Assembly (NCBI GenBank): GCA_963819115.1
Contig: CAWFUR010000001.1
Span: 1-64,000 of the forward strand
Direction of reading: 5' to 3'
Origin: JACVRW01 sp963819115
GTDB taxonomy: Bacteria; Actinomycetota; Thermoleophilia; Solirubrobacterales; Thermoleophilaceae
Length of the DNA stretch: 64,000 nt
The position numbers and the translations under genes were made by a program. Below the pieces are notes generated by a model. It ran no database searches. It was given only the letters and a program-made list of their open reading frames with translations, and had not been told where the DNA came from. Below, in pieces: positions 6,358 through 15,555 of this stretch (its first letter is position 1; each line of letters starts with the position of its first letter).

Positions 6358-9300
6358 CCGGCCGGTCCCTCCCAGAGCACCCGGCCGTCTCCCAGCACGA
6401 AGTCCATCTCGACCTCGAACGCCAGGCTGGTGACCTGGTCCTGGACGCCGAGCTCCTCGACGATCGGGTGGCTGTCGAGATGGTGCTGCTTGAACTCGAA
6501 CTGCCCCGGCAGTCGCCCGCCCCGGATGCTCTTGACCGTGGCGCCGGCGTCGGTGATCTGCTGCTGGCTCGCGCGCTTCCCTCCCTCCACCGCGCGGAAC
6601 TGCTTGAGGAAGATCTGCGGCGGGCCGCTGCTCCCCAGGATGTCCGCGAACACCTTCTCGGGCAGGTCGAGGCCGGGCAGCGACACGAAATCGGACTGGC
6701 CCCCGCGGAGCTCGCGCCGGACCACGTCGACCAGGCCGTCCAGGTCCTCCCACTCGGTGGTGCTGTTCCCGAACGGGCTCGGCGAGGGCGGGGTCAGCTC
6801 GATCAGGGGGTGCCAGCCAGCCGGCTCGCCGCCGCCGAAGTTGCCGCCGTACGCCTCGAGTGTGAGCGGGCTCCCGTCCACGGGGAGCTTGATGCCACCC
6901 AGGTTCTTGTTGAACCCGTAGATCTCGCGCCCGCCCGCGAGCGACAGCGGGTTGTCGACGAACATGTAGGGCACGAACCAGCCCAGCGACACCGCGACCG
7001 GAAGGATCCCGTCGCTGCGAATGGCCACGACCGGCACCCAGAACGCGACCTGCAGCTCACGCGCGAACCCCATTTGGCACCAGGGCTCGAGCTGCGGCTT
7101 GATCTTCTCCACCGTGCCGAAGCTCAGCATCACGTGGGAGCCGAGCGGGCGCATGTCGAGCGCCCCATCCGAAGGCTGCGAGAACACCCTGTCGCACAGC
7201 GCGGCCAGGCGGTCGTGGTCGCCCTCGAGGAAGAAGCTGTAGAGCGTGGCGTCGTCGCAGTCCACGGGCGACGGGCAGGTGGCGAGGCCGCCGTAGTCCA
7301 CGTAGGGAGGCAGTCCCGCGGGGGCCTCCGGTGCCCGTGAACCGGGCGGCCCGCTCAGCCAGGTCTGCTCCTCGCCCACGATCTCCGCGGGCACGCCGCA
7401 GATCGCCCGTGAGGCCTGCATGCCCGACATCACCGCCGCCTCCACGCAGCCGGCGTCCAGCCCCGTCTTCACCCAGTCGCCGGCGAGGAACAGGTTCTCG
7501 TAGCCGGACTGGTCCGAGCCCAACCGGTACTGGACGCTGCCCGCCGGGGTGATCACGTAGCGCTCTGTGGGCTGGAAGTTCGCGAGCCAGTACTGCGTGT
7601 CGAACCGCGTCGGCCCTCGGCCGCCCCGGGCGGCGAGCAGGTTCCAGTCGAAGCCGGTGCCGTCGCGGTTCATGCTCTTCGGCCAGATGCCGCGCGCATC
7701 CCGGCGCAGGTACTCCATCGCGTTGGCCCGGGCCCGGTCGTTGGCCGTCTCCTGGGTGTCGCCCGGCCGGTCTTCGAGCACCCCGCAGAAATAGGCGATG
7801 TTCTCGACGTTCTCCCGGGCGGGCCAGGCCTCGCGCGGGATCAGGTGGCTCATCTCCGCGTAGGTGTCGAGCGGCTCCACGTAGGTGGTCATGATCGAGT
7901 CGTCGCTGAACGGCCACCCGAGCTTGGACAGCGGGCGGTTCAGCCAGAGCTGGAAGGCCTGGGTCATCACCGTGTGCGAGTTGTCGATCATGCTGCGGAA
8001 CCCGGGGTTGTCGGGGTCGCGGATCAGCTCCTCGCAGATCGCCGGCAGAGCGGCGACCGAGATGCCGAGCACCACGAGGTCGAAGTCCTCGCCCTGTCGC
8101 AGGGTGTTGGCCTTGTGGCCGAGCGGATTGGGATCCCACTCGAGGTTCACGCCGCGGGCGCGCAGCTTCTCTCCCTCCACGATCTGGTCCCAGCGGGGCT
8201 CGCTCGGCCAGGACATGAGCCCCTTGACCTTCACGAGCGGGTCGTACTCCGACCCCATGATCTGCACCTGGGGGATGACGTCGATCGAGTCGACCGTGCT
8301 GCGGTCGGGCGAGAGCCCCAGCTTCGAGACGTGGTGGAAGAACTCGAACCGGACCCCGCGCTTCTTCAGCACCTCGTAGAAGGGGGTGAACACCGTGTCC
8401 CCCATCCCCGCCTGCATCTTCCAGGCGAACGCCTCGCGATAGGTGAAGAAGATCCGCAGCAGGTCGTGGACCGCGGTGCCCGCCGCCATGTCCGGTGTCT
8501 TCACGTCGCCGTTCTTGTAGGCGAACGCCATGTCGTAGAGCCCGCGCACGAACGGGCCCTGGTCCACGGTGATCTGGCGCGCCCCGTGCCGCAGCAGCCA
8601 CGCCCGGAGGTCCTCGTCGTTCACGCCGTCGAAGCCGCGCTCGATCAGCCCGTCCTCGACGATGCCCTCGAGGATCGTGGTGCCGGTGTCGAACATCGTG
8701 AAGAACAGGCGAAGGTCGTCGTCGCCGAGGTTCGGCTCCACGATGTAGTGCCAGAGCCAGCGCTTGAACTCGTCGATGGCGTCGAACAGCAGCGAGCGGT
8801 GGGTGTGCTCGTCCGTGTCGATCGGTCCCAGCAGCTTGCCCTGCTGGGCGATGGCCAGCGCGTCGATGATCGCCCGCTCCGGCGAGGGCAGGTCCCAGGG
8901 AACGAGGCGCGCGACGGCGTGGCTGGCCATGCGATCGATCCCGAACGGCACGCCGAAGGGCAGATGGATGCCGAAGGGCAGCTGGACGGGAGGCGGCCCG
9001 GGGGCGTGCGGGTTGGTGGCCTTCAGTCCCTCCCAGCGCCCGAAGAGGTAGTCGAGCATGGTGTGGGCCACCTCCCAGAACGTGGGCAGGTAGCTCGTGT
9101 CGCCGGGCGTGAGCGGATTGCCCGGGGGGCTGAATCCCCATCCCCGCCAGCGATTCTCGAACTCCTCGTAGAGCACGATCTGCTCGCAGGGCTTGAAGGC
9201 GTCGCGCCAGGTGGCCAGCGGCTCACCGGGCCTGCGACCCAGCTGCTCGTAGGCGTCGCGCATCACCCGGAAGGCGTTCTCGTAGAAGCCGAACCAGATG

Positions 9301-9497
9301 TGCAGCCCGTGCTCCTCGATCCGCTCGCCGTAAGCGGCGTTGCGCCCGCTCGCGCACTTGCCCCCCAGCCGCCAGCCCGACTGGTAGATGGTGACGTCGT
9401 AGCGCTCGCGGAGCTCGGGGGTGCTGGTGAGCTCGTAGGCGGCGGTGATCGACGCCATTCCTCCGCCGAGGATCGCGACTCTCTGCTTCGCCGCCAT
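6354..9497 (-). CDS. FAD-dependent desaturase/amine-oxidase-type protein fused to an acetoacetate-decarboxylase-like domain
   Basis: The 1047-residue product has two parts. Residues 1 to about 700 are a flavoprotein of the phytoene-desaturase/amine-oxidase type: Rossmann motif RVAILGGGMASITAAYEL at 6-23, then YQSGWRLGGKCASGRN, GLHIWFGFYENAF, and a C-terminal FAD segment GYENLFLAGDWVKTGLDAGCVEAAVMSG. Residues about 780-1047 resemble the acetoacetate decarboxylase superfamily (FARELQVAFWVPVVAI, PYMFVDNPLSLAGGREIYGF). The start is ATG 9495-9497, just before the Rossmann strand; the upstream in-frame residues look non-coding. A lipid, polyprenol or polyketide redox role is possible, but the substrate is unknown. 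It stands alone on its strand. Confidence 0.75.
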   Translation of the reverse strand: MAAKQRVAILGGGMASITAAYELTSTPELRERYDVTIYQSGWRLGGKCASGRNAAYGERIEEHGLHIWFGFYENAFRVMRDAYEQLGRRPGEPLATWRDAFKPCEQIVLYEEFENRWRGWGFSPPGNPLTPGDTSYLPTFWEVAHTMLDYLFGRWEGLKATNPHAPGPPPVQLPFGIHLPFGVPFGIDRMASHAVARLVPWDLPSPERAIIDALAIAQQGKLLGPIDTDEHTHRSLLFDAIDEFKRWLWHYIVEPNLGDDDLRLFFTMFDTGTTILEGIVEDGLIERGFDGVNDEDLRAWLLRHGARQITVDQGPFVRGLYDMAFAYKNGDVKTPDMAAGTAVHDLLRIFFTYREAFAWKMQAGMGDTVFTPFYEVLKKRGVRFEFFHHVSKLGLSPDRSTVDSIDVIPQVQIMGSEYDPLVKVKGLMSWPSEPRWDQIVEGEKLRARGVNLEWDPNPLGHKANTLRQGEDFDLVVLGISVAALPAICEELIRDPDNPGFRSMIDNSHTVMTQAFQLWLNRPLSKLGWPFSDDSIMTTYVEPLDTYAEMSHLIPREAWPARENVENIAYFCGVLEDRPGDTQETANDRARANAMEYLRRDARGIWPKSMNRDGTGFDWNLLAARGGRGPTRFDTQYWLANFQPTERYVITPAGSVQYRLGSDQSGYENLFLAGDWVKTGLDAGCVEAAVMSGMQASRAICGVPAEIVGEEQTWLSGPPGSRAPEAPAGLPPYVDYGGLATCPSPVDCDDATLYSFFLEGDHDRLAALCDRVFSQPSDGALDMRPLGSHVMLSFGTVEKIKPQLEPWCQMGFARELQVAFWVPVVAIRSDGILPVAVSLGWFVPYMFVDNPLSLAGGREIYGFNKNLGGIKLPVDGSPLTLEAYGGNFGGGEPAGWHPLIELTPPSPSPFGNSTTEWEDLDGLVDVVRRELRGGQSDFVSLPGLDLPEKVFADILGSSGPPQIFLKQFRAVEGGKRASQQQITDAGATVKSIRGGRLPGQFEFKQHHLDSHPIVEELGVQDQVTSLAFEVEMDFVLGDGRVLWEGPAG

Positions 9498-9611
9498 GGT
9501 GCTCGCTCCCTGCGCTCGGGACCAGGGGCTCATCTTCGACGACCGTGGGACCTCCAAGTCCAGCGCGCGAGCGGTTAGGGTCGGCACGATCCCGATCCAC
9601 GGAGGACCGCA

Positions 9612-9887
9612 ATGAGCGTGCTTGTCCGTTTCTCACCCGCCTCGCTGACGGCAGAGCAGTACGACGAGACCATTCGGACGCTTCAGGGGAACGGCCAGTG
9701 GCCGCCGGACGGGCTCGACGTACACGTGTGCTTCGGCACGGACCCGAACCTCCGCGTGAGCGAGATCTGGGACTCCCCCGAGCAGCTCGAGGCGTTCGGC
9801 GAGCGGCTGATGCCGGTGCTCTCCGGCGCCGGGATAGAGCCCGGCGAGCCGGAGCTGGTCGAGATTCACAACATCATCAGGCGCTGA
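9612..9887 (+). CDS. small conserved hypothetical protein
   Basis: The 91-residue product has a clear ribosome site (GGAGG, 7 bases before ATG 9612). Its sequence (LTAEQYDETIRTL, DVHVCFGTDPNLRVSEIWDSPEQLEAFGERL) resembles small ferredoxin-fold monooxygenase-like or stress proteins (dimeric alpha-beta barrel). The EIWDSPEQLEAF pattern is frequent in that fold. No active-site residues can be named. It is followed after 12 bases by the NAD-binding gene on the same strand, and the two probably form one operon. Confidence 0.65.
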   Translation: MSVLVRFSPASLTAEQYDETIRTLQGNGQWPPDGLDVHVCFGTDPNLRVSEIWDSPEQLEAFGERLMPVLSGAGIEPGEPELVEIHNIIRR

Positions 9888-9899
9888 CACGCCGTCCCG

Positions 9900-10844
9900 T
9901 TGACCACCATCTTTCTCGTCGGAGGTACGGGCTTCATCGGAAGCGCGGTGGTGAAGGAGGCCGTGGAGCGCGGCGTGCGGGTGCGCGCCCTCGCCCGGTC
10001 CGACTCGTCGGCGGCTTCGCTGAGCGCCGCCGGGGCGGAGCCCGTCCGGGGCAATGCCCAGGAGCCGACATGGATGGAGGAGGCGCGCGGGGCCGACATC
10101 CTCATCGACCTCGTGCAGCCGAAGCTCCCGTCACGAATGAGCCGGCGGGCGATACGACGGGTGCGGGACGAGCGAGTGAGCGCGACCCAGGCCGAGCTCG
10201 ACGCGCTCGAGCGCCTTCCGGCCGAGGAGCGGCCCCTCTACCTCTCGGCCGCCGGCGCCGACGACCTCGAGCCCGACGCGACCGGGACGATCAGCCACGA
10301 GTCCCCGCTGCGCTCCGGCGACCACGGCTTCGCGATGATCGGCGTGCCGGTGAGCAGGCTCCTGGAGCGCTCGAGCATCGAGTCCACGTTCATCCACTTC
10401 GGGGTCATGGTCTACGGGGCCGGCAAGGGCTTCGCCGACATCTACGTGGACGGCATGCGCAAGGGGCGCGCCGTGGTGATCGGATCGGGGAAGAACCGGC
10501 TCCCGCTCACGCACGTGACCGACGCGGCGCGGGCGCTGGTGCATCTCGCCGGCCTGCCCCGCGGCGACGTGGCCGGGCGCAGGTTCGTGGCCACCGACGG
10601 CTCCGACGTCACGCAGGGCGAGCTGCTCGACCAGACGGCCGAGCTCATGGGCGCGAAGCGGCCACGACGTGTGCCCGGTGCGATCGCGCAGCTGGTCGGC
10701 GGACCGGTGGCGGTGGAGGCGATGACCTTCGACGCCCACGTCGACAACTCGGCGATCCGGGAGACCGGCTTCGAGTTCCGCTACCCCTCGCCGCGCGAGG
10801 GGCTTCCTCCGACGCTCGAGGCGTTGGGGGCGCTCCGGAGCTAG
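9900..10844 (+). CDS. NAD(P)-binding SDR-like (NmrA/epimerase-type) protein
   Basis: The 314-residue product begins TTIFLVGGTGFIGSAVVKEA, a textbook GxxGxxG nucleotide-binding motif of the extended or atypical SDR family. It continues with VRALARSD, a GADILIDLVQP strand and a later LPLTHVTDAARALVHL segment. The start is TTG 9900, the only start that places the first strand correctly. No YxxxK catalytic pair is evident, so it may be a nucleotide-sensing or atypical SDR. Its stop interlocks with the convergent alcohol dehydrogenase stop (CTAG, 10841-10844). Confidence 0.75.
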   Translation: MTTIFLVGGTGFIGSAVVKEAVERGVRVRALARSDSSAASLSAAGAEPVRGNAQEPTWMEEARGADILIDLVQPKLPSRMSRRAIRRVRDERVSATQAELDALERLPAEERPLYLSAAGADDLEPDATGTISHESPLRSGDHGFAMIGVPVSRLLERSSIESTFIHFGVMVYGAGKGFADIYVDGMRKGRAVVIGSGKNRLPLTHVTDAARALVHLAGLPRGDVAGRRFVATDGSDVTQGELLDQTAELMGAKRPRRVPGAIAQLVGGPVAVEAMTFDAHVDNSAIRETGFEFRYPSPREGLPPTLEALGALRS

Positions 10845-11935
10845 GCGCCGGCCATAACGGGCACCTGAGCCGCGGAATCGGGGACCGCCGGCGGCGAGCC
10901 CTGAAGGACGACCTTGAGGGCGCCGGTGGTGGCCGCATCGGCGAACGTGTCGTAGGCCTCCATCGTGTCGCTCAGGCCGAAGCGATGGGTGGCCAGCACG
11001 GTGGGGTCGAGCTTTCCGCTCTGGATGAGGCTCATCAGCTGCGGGATCGTCGAGGTGTCGACAAGCCCGGTGGTGAGGGTCACGTCGCGGCTCCACATTG
11101 ATTCGAGGTGCAGGGTCGCGGGGTGCCCGTGGACGCCGATGTTCGCCACGTGGCCGCCGGGGCGGATCAGCCCGGTGGCGAGCTCGAACGTCTGCGGGAT
11201 GCCCACTGCCTCCACGGCCACGTCGGCGCCGAGGCCTCCGGTGAGCTCCATGATCAGCGCCGTGGCGTCCTGGGTGCCGTTGTTGATCGTCATGCCGGCG
11301 CCGAACTCGGTCGCACGTGCAAGGCGACTGTCGGCGAGATCGATGGCGACGATCTGACTGGGCGTGAACAGCTGAGCCGTCAGGATGGCGGCCAGGCCGA
11401 TCGGGCCGGCGCCGACGATGGCGACCACGTCGCCCGGGCGAACCATGCCGGCGAGCACGCCGACCTCGAACGCGGTGGGAAGGATGTCGGCGAGGAAGAG
11501 GACCTGCTCGTCGCTGAGATCCTCGGGGACCTTGTAGAGCGAGTTGTCGGCGAACGGTGTGCGGGCGTACTCGGCCTGGAGGCCGTCGATGGTGTGTCCG
11601 AGGATCCAGCCCCCGCCGCCGAGACACTGGCCGTAGCGGGCCTCCTTGCAGAAGCGGCAACGGCCGCAGGCGCTGATGCAGGAGACCAGCACTCGGTCGC
11701 CGGCGGCGACCGTCGTCACTGCGGCGCCCACCTCCTGGACGGTCCCGATCGCCTCGTGGCCCAGGACCGTGCCCGGGGTGGTCTCCGGCACGTCGCCCTT
11801 GAGGATGTGAAGGTCGCTGCCACAGATCGTGGAGCTGTCGATGCGGACGATCGCGTCGGTCGGGTCGATGATGCCCGGATCGGGGACGGTGTCCCAGCTT
11901 CGCTGGTTGGCGCCCTGGTAGACGAGTGCCTTCAT
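10841..11935 (-). CDS. zinc-dependent alcohol dehydrogenase (MDR family)
   Basis: The 364-residue product starts MKALVYQGANQRSW at ATG 11933-11935, with GGAGG seven bases upstream. Catalytic zinc ligands are visible as Cys38 (TICGSDLH), His60-Glu61 (GHEAIG) and a later Asp-Ile-Leu segment. The structural zinc site is the four-cysteine cluster in SCISACGRCRFCKEA. The NAD site is VAIVGAGPIGLAA. Such enzymes oxidise alcohols or sorbitol/threonine-type substrates with NAD; the substrate cannot be read from the sequence. The last 20 residues are a Pro/Ala-rich tail. Confidence 0.85.
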   Translation of the reverse strand: MKALVYQGANQRSWDTVPDPGIIDPTDAIVRIDSSTICGSDLHILKGDVPETTPGTVLGHEAIGTVQEVGAAVTTVAAGDRVLVSCISACGRCRFCKEARYGQCLGGGGWILGHTIDGLQAEYARTPFADNSLYKVPEDLSDEQVLFLADILPTAFEVGVLAGMVRPGDVVAIVGAGPIGLAAILTAQLFTPSQIVAIDLADSRLARATEFGAGMTINNGTQDATALIMELTGGLGADVAVEAVGIPQTFELATGLIRPGGHVANIGVHGHPATLHLESMWSRDVTLTTGLVDTSTIPQLMSLIQSGKLDPTVLATHRFGLSDTMEAYDTFADAATTGALKVVLQGSPPAVPDSAAQVPVMAGA

Positions 11936-12026
11936 TTGAGCCTCCGTGCGGTTCGGTTTGTCGGGATCCCGAGACACTCGGCCCGCCCCGGGACGGACGG
12001 ACCGAGAGCTCGGGAAGAAGTGCCGG

Positions 12027-12653
12027 TCAGGCGACGGCGGGCTTCGCCGCTACCACGGGCTTCTCGCTTGCGGCGCCGGCGGGCTCGCGTATCCAACGGA
12101 TCGTCATTACCAGGAGACCGATCCCCGTCAGGAAGAGGGCGATGCCCATGACGATCGCGAAGAGCGAGACGCTCTCGGCGAAGTAGCTCGTGTTCAGCGC
12201 CGTGGTCAGCGCGGTGGCGGTGACCCACACGTTGCGGGCGCCGTTCGGCAGCGGCTGGCCCGTCTTCGGGTCCTTGCCGGCCAGAGCCTTATCGCTGGTC
12301 TCCTTGCCGGAAGCCGTGAGGTACTGGCCCATCTGCGAGTAAGTGCGCCCGCCGGTGGCCTCGAGGGCGTGGATCCGGATGTAGCTGGCGAAGCACCTGG
12401 CACGCCCGCCGGTGTTGATGTCCTGCTTGGCGACCGAGCACGTCGGCAGCTCGACACCCTTCAGGCCCGCGGCCTTCGCCTCCGCCTTGATCGCATTGGG
12501 GTTCATGTCGGGCGAACCGGTGATCTTCTCCAGCCCGAGGTTGTCGTGCACCGTGGTGCGGCCGTTGAAGCCGATGACTGTCGCGCCGATGCCAAAGGCG
12601 ATCAGCAGGATGCTGGCCCCGATCCCGGCGTACTTGAAGAACTTCCCGTTCAT
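12027..12653 (-). CDS. membrane protein with two TM helices and a large external loop
   Basis: The 208-residue product starts at ATG 12651-12653 with AGGAG upstream. A first membrane helix (residues 8-28, ILLIAFGIGATVIGF) is followed by an external domain of about 125 residues with two cysteines (LPTCSVAK, ARCFASYI) that may pair. A second helix at about 160-185 (LFAIVMGIALFLTGIGLLV) precedes an Ala/Val-rich cytoplasmic tail. I do not recognise the family. It is divergent from the acyl-CoA dehydrogenase gene and has no obvious operon partner. Confidence 0.7.
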   Translation of the reverse strand: MNGKFFKYAGIGASILLIAFGIGATVIGFNGRTTVHDNLGLEKITGSPDMNPNAIKAEAKAAGLKGVELPTCSVAKQDINTGGRARCFASYIRIHALEATGGRTYSQMGQYLTASGKETSDKALAGKDPKTGQPLPNGARNVWVTATALTTALNTSYFAESVSLFAIVMGIALFLTGIGLLVMTIRWIREPAGAASEKPVVAAKPAVA

Positions 12654-12827
12654 TGACTGCTCCTTGATCGGTCCAGTGTGGAGGCGGAGGTGACTGGGCC
12701 GAAGAGCGAGCTCCGACCGTGCCCTTGAGGCTAAGTCGCGCCCTGCCCGGGTGCTACCGCGCAAACACGCACGATTCTCGCGGCTAACTACTGCCTTCGG
12801 CGAGCGCCGGGGTAGCATCCCCCGGCC

Positions 12828-13962
12828 ATGGACTTCGACCTCACCCCCGTACAGCAGGACATCCGCCGCCTCGCGCGCGACTTCGCCGAGGGCGAGGTGT
12901 CGCCGGTGGCCGAGGAGCTCGACCGGACCAAGTCGTTCCCCTACGCGATCGTGGAGAAGCTCGGCGGCCTCGGGCTGATGGGCATCCCCTACCCCGAGGA
13001 GTACGGGGGCGGCGGGGCCGACAACCTGAGCTACGCGCTCGTGGTGGAGGAGCTCGCGCGCGTGGACTCGAGCGTGGCCATCACGCTCGCCGCCAACACG
13101 AGCCTCGGCACCTGGCCGGTGTACGCCTTCGGGTCGGAGGAGCAGAAGCAGGAGTGGATGCCGAAGCTCACGAGCGGCGAGAAGCTCGGCGCCTTCGGGC
13201 TGACCGAGCCCGAGGCCGGGTCGGACGCCGGGCAACACGCGCACGCGCGCGGCGCGCGACAACGGCGACTGGGTGATCAACGGGGCGAAGCAGTTCATCA
13301 CCAACAGCGGGACCGACATCTCGGGCTTCGTGACCATCACGGCCAAGACCGGAGACAACGAGATCTCCAACATCCTCGTGCCCAACGGCACCCCGGGCTA
13401 CGAGGTGGGCGAGGCCTATCGGAAGATGGGCTGGAACGCCTCGGACACGCGACCGCTGAGCTTCGAGGACTGCCGGGTGCCGGAGGAGAACCTCGTGGGC
13501 CCGCAGGGACAGGGGTTCAAGCAGTTCCTCCAGACGCTGGATGGCGGCCGCATCGGAGTGGCCGCGATGGGCCTCGGCCTGGCCCAGGGCGCGCTCGACG
13601 AGGCGCTCAAGTACGCGAAGGAGCGCAAGGCCTTCGGCCAGTCGATCTCCAAGTTCCAGGCGATCCAGGCCAAGCTCGCCGACATGTCCACCGAGATCGA
13701 GGCCGCGCGGCTGCTGACCTACAAGGCCGCGCTGGAGAAGGACGCGGGCAAGAACTTCTCACTCACCGCCGCGCAGGCGAAGCTGAAGACCGGGCGGCTG
13801 GCGGTTCGGGCGTCCGAGGAGGCCGTGCAGATTCACGGTGGGTACGGCTACATCGAGGAGTATCCCGTGTGCCGCTTCTACCGCGACGCGAAGATCCTGA
13901 CCATCGGCGAGGGCACTGACGAGGTGCAGCAGATGGTTATCGCGCGGGCGCTGGGCTGCTGA
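12828..13962 (+). pseudogene. acyl-CoA dehydrogenase, interrupted by a one-base insertion
   Basis: The N-terminal part (DFDLTPVQQDIRRLARDFAE, IPYPEEYGGGGADNLSYALVVEEL, GAFGLTEPEAGSDAG) and the C-terminal part (WVINGAKQFITNSGTD, DGGRIGVAAMGLGLAQGALDEAL, RKAFGQSISKFQ, AVQIHGGYGYIEEYPVCRFYRDAKI) are both clear acyl-CoA dehydrogenase sequence. They lie in different frames. An extra C at about 13233 turns an expected Gly-Asn-Thr into Gly-Gln-His; without it one 377-residue protein results. The family oxidises acyl-CoA to enoyl-CoA and passes electrons to ETF. The catalytic Glu is expected in the EGTDEVQQMVIAR region. The lesion is either real or a sequencing error. Confidence 0.85.
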
Positions 13963-14034
13963 GCGGCTGAGGCCCTGAGGTGATGCGCTCCCACGCCGGG
14001 GAGCGACCACCGCAGCGCGCAGCCGGCGAAGCTG

Positions 14035-14151
14035 ATGACCGACAAGCCGAAGCGGCTGTTCACGCTGATCGACCACCGCTCCCACCGCTGGGTCAAGGGC
14101 ATGATGGCCGCCGCGCTTGCCATCGACGACGAGACCCGGCGCGCACCCTAG
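14035..14151 (+). CDS. possible 38-residue protein
   Basis: An ATG at 14035 opens a 38-codon frame ending TAG at 14149-14151, 12 bases before the GT-C glycosyltransferase gene on the same strand. Nearly every codon ends in G or C, as in real genes here. The peptide is basic then hydrophobic (KRLFTLIDHRSHRWVKGMMAAALAIDDE). It could be a true microprotein or the remnant of a larger gene. No family is recognised. Confidence 0.4.
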   Translation: MTDKPKRLFTLIDHRSHRWVKGMMAAALAIDDETRRAP

Positions 14152-14163
14152 CCTTCCGCCGGC

Positions 14164-15555
14164 ATGCGCCGGACCGCCGCCCTCCTCCTGGTCCTCTTCG
14201 GGGTCTACGCCGCCACCATCGGCCTCCACGCCTTCGGTAGCTCCGACTACGCCGGGGACGAGCCCCACTACCTTCTCGCGGCCGAGTCGCTGAAGCGGGA
14301 TCACAACGTGGACGTGCGCGACGAGTACATCGCCCGCTCCTACTCCCACTTCTACCCCTACGTGCTCGACAAGCACGGCACGCTCACCGAGGGCCGGCTG
14401 AACGAGCCCCACGGAGTGGGCTTCCCGCTCATCATCCTGCCCGCGTACCTGATCGGCGGGCCCAAGGGTGTGGAGCTGTTTCTCGCCGCCATCGCCGCGC
14501 TGGCCGTGGCCCTGGCCTACCGCCTCGCGCTGCGCGTGGTTCCCGACCCGTGGGCCATCGGCGCGGCCGCGGTGGTGGGCCTCAGTCCCCCCTTCCTCGC
14601 CTACAGCACCGCCATCTACCCCGAGCTCACCGCCGGGGCCGCGCTCGCCGGGGCGGCCCTGCTGGCGCTGCGCCTGGACGCCCGCATCAGGCGACGCGAG
14701 GCCTTCCTCTGCTTCGCCCTGCTCGGGCTCCTTCCCTGGCTGGGCACGAAGTTCGTGCCCGCGGGCCTGGCCATCGCGTTCATCGCCGCGCGCGCTCTCT
14801 GGCGCTCACACCGGCGCACGCTCACCATCGGCGCCGTGGAGGTCTCGCTCTTCAGCGTGGCCCTCTACGTGGGCATCAACGAGGCGCTCTACGGCGGTGT
14901 GACGCCATACAACGCCGACGACGCCGGCGAGACGGCCACCGACGCCGCGTTCCCCGGCGGCTACCTCAACCGGGCCTACCGCCTGGTGGCCCTCTTCTTG
15001 GACCGCAACTACGGCCTGCTCCGCTGGGCCCCCGTCTTCGCGCTCGCCTTCGCCGGTCTGTGGTGGCTCTGGCGCTCTCACCGCGAGCATCTCTCGCGCG
15101 CGCTCACCGGCGTGCGCGACACCGAGCTCACCGCCGGCCTCTGCGCCGTGGCCCTCGCGGCCCAGCTCTTCGTGGCGTCGTTCCTCGCCCCCACGATGTT
15201 CGGCTTCTGGTTCCCGCCCCGACACCTCATGGCGGCCCTCCCGCTCGCCGTGCCGCTCATCGCCCTCGGCATGCGCCACGCCCCGCGCACCGGGCTCGTG
15301 CTCTCGGCGCTCACTCTCGTGAGCGGCGCCTGGGTCTACGCGGACGCGCGCTTCTCGGGCGGCGCGCTCGTGACCGGCCGGCCCGACGCTCCGTTCGGCC
15401 CGCTCACCGGGCTGTTCCCGGTGTTCAACAACGGCGACGACTGGCCCTTTGCCCTGGCCGGTGCGATCGCCGGCGTGGCCGTGCTCCTCGTCCTGCGCGA
15501 GATCCGCCACTGGCGCCAGACCGCCGGCCCCACCCGCGCCAGGTACTCCGGGTAG
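14164..15555 (+). CDS. GT-C-type membrane glycosyltransferase
   Basis: The 463-residue integral membrane protein starts with a signal-anchor helix (residues 4-24). An acidic loop then carries DYAGDEPHYLL, the Asp-Glu motif typical of GT-C enzymes that use polyprenyl-phosphate sugars. At least eight further hydrophobic segments follow (for example IAALAVALAYRLAL, LTAGAALAGAALLAL, LVLSALTLVSGAWVY). It probably moves a sugar from a lipid carrier to an acceptor outside the membrane; donor and acceptor are unknown. Its 3' end overlaps the convergent phosphodiesterase-GT2 gene by 220 bases. That gene encodes a polyprenol-phosphate GT2, a plausible source of the donor. Confidence 0.75.
   Translation: MRRTAALLLVLFGVYAATIGLHAFGSSDYAGDEPHYLLAAESLKRDHNVDVRDEYIARSYSHFYPYVLDKHGTLTEGRLNEPHGVGFPLIILPAYLIGGPKGVELFLAAIAALAVALAYRLALRVVPDPWAIGAAAVVGLSPPFLAYSTAIYPELTAGAALAGAALLALRLDARIRRREAFLCFALLGLLPWLGTKFVPAGLAIAFIAARALWRSHRRTLTIGAVEVSLFSVALYVGINEALYGGVTPYNADDAGETATDAAFPGGYLNRAYRLVALFLDRNYGLLRWAPVFALAFAGLWWLWRSHREHLSRALTGVRDTELTAGLCAVALAAQLFVASFLAPTMFGFWFPPRHLMAALPLAVPLIALGMRHAPRTGLVLSALTLVSGAWVYADARFSGGALVTGRPDAPFGPLTGLFPVFNNGDDWPFALAGAIAGVAVLLVLREIRHWRQTAGPTRARYSG

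Noticed and set aside
7057..9141. A 694-codon minus-strand frame inside the FAD protein gene
   Set aside because: It is an alternate frame of the flavoprotein gene with Arg/Pro-rich composition and no domain.
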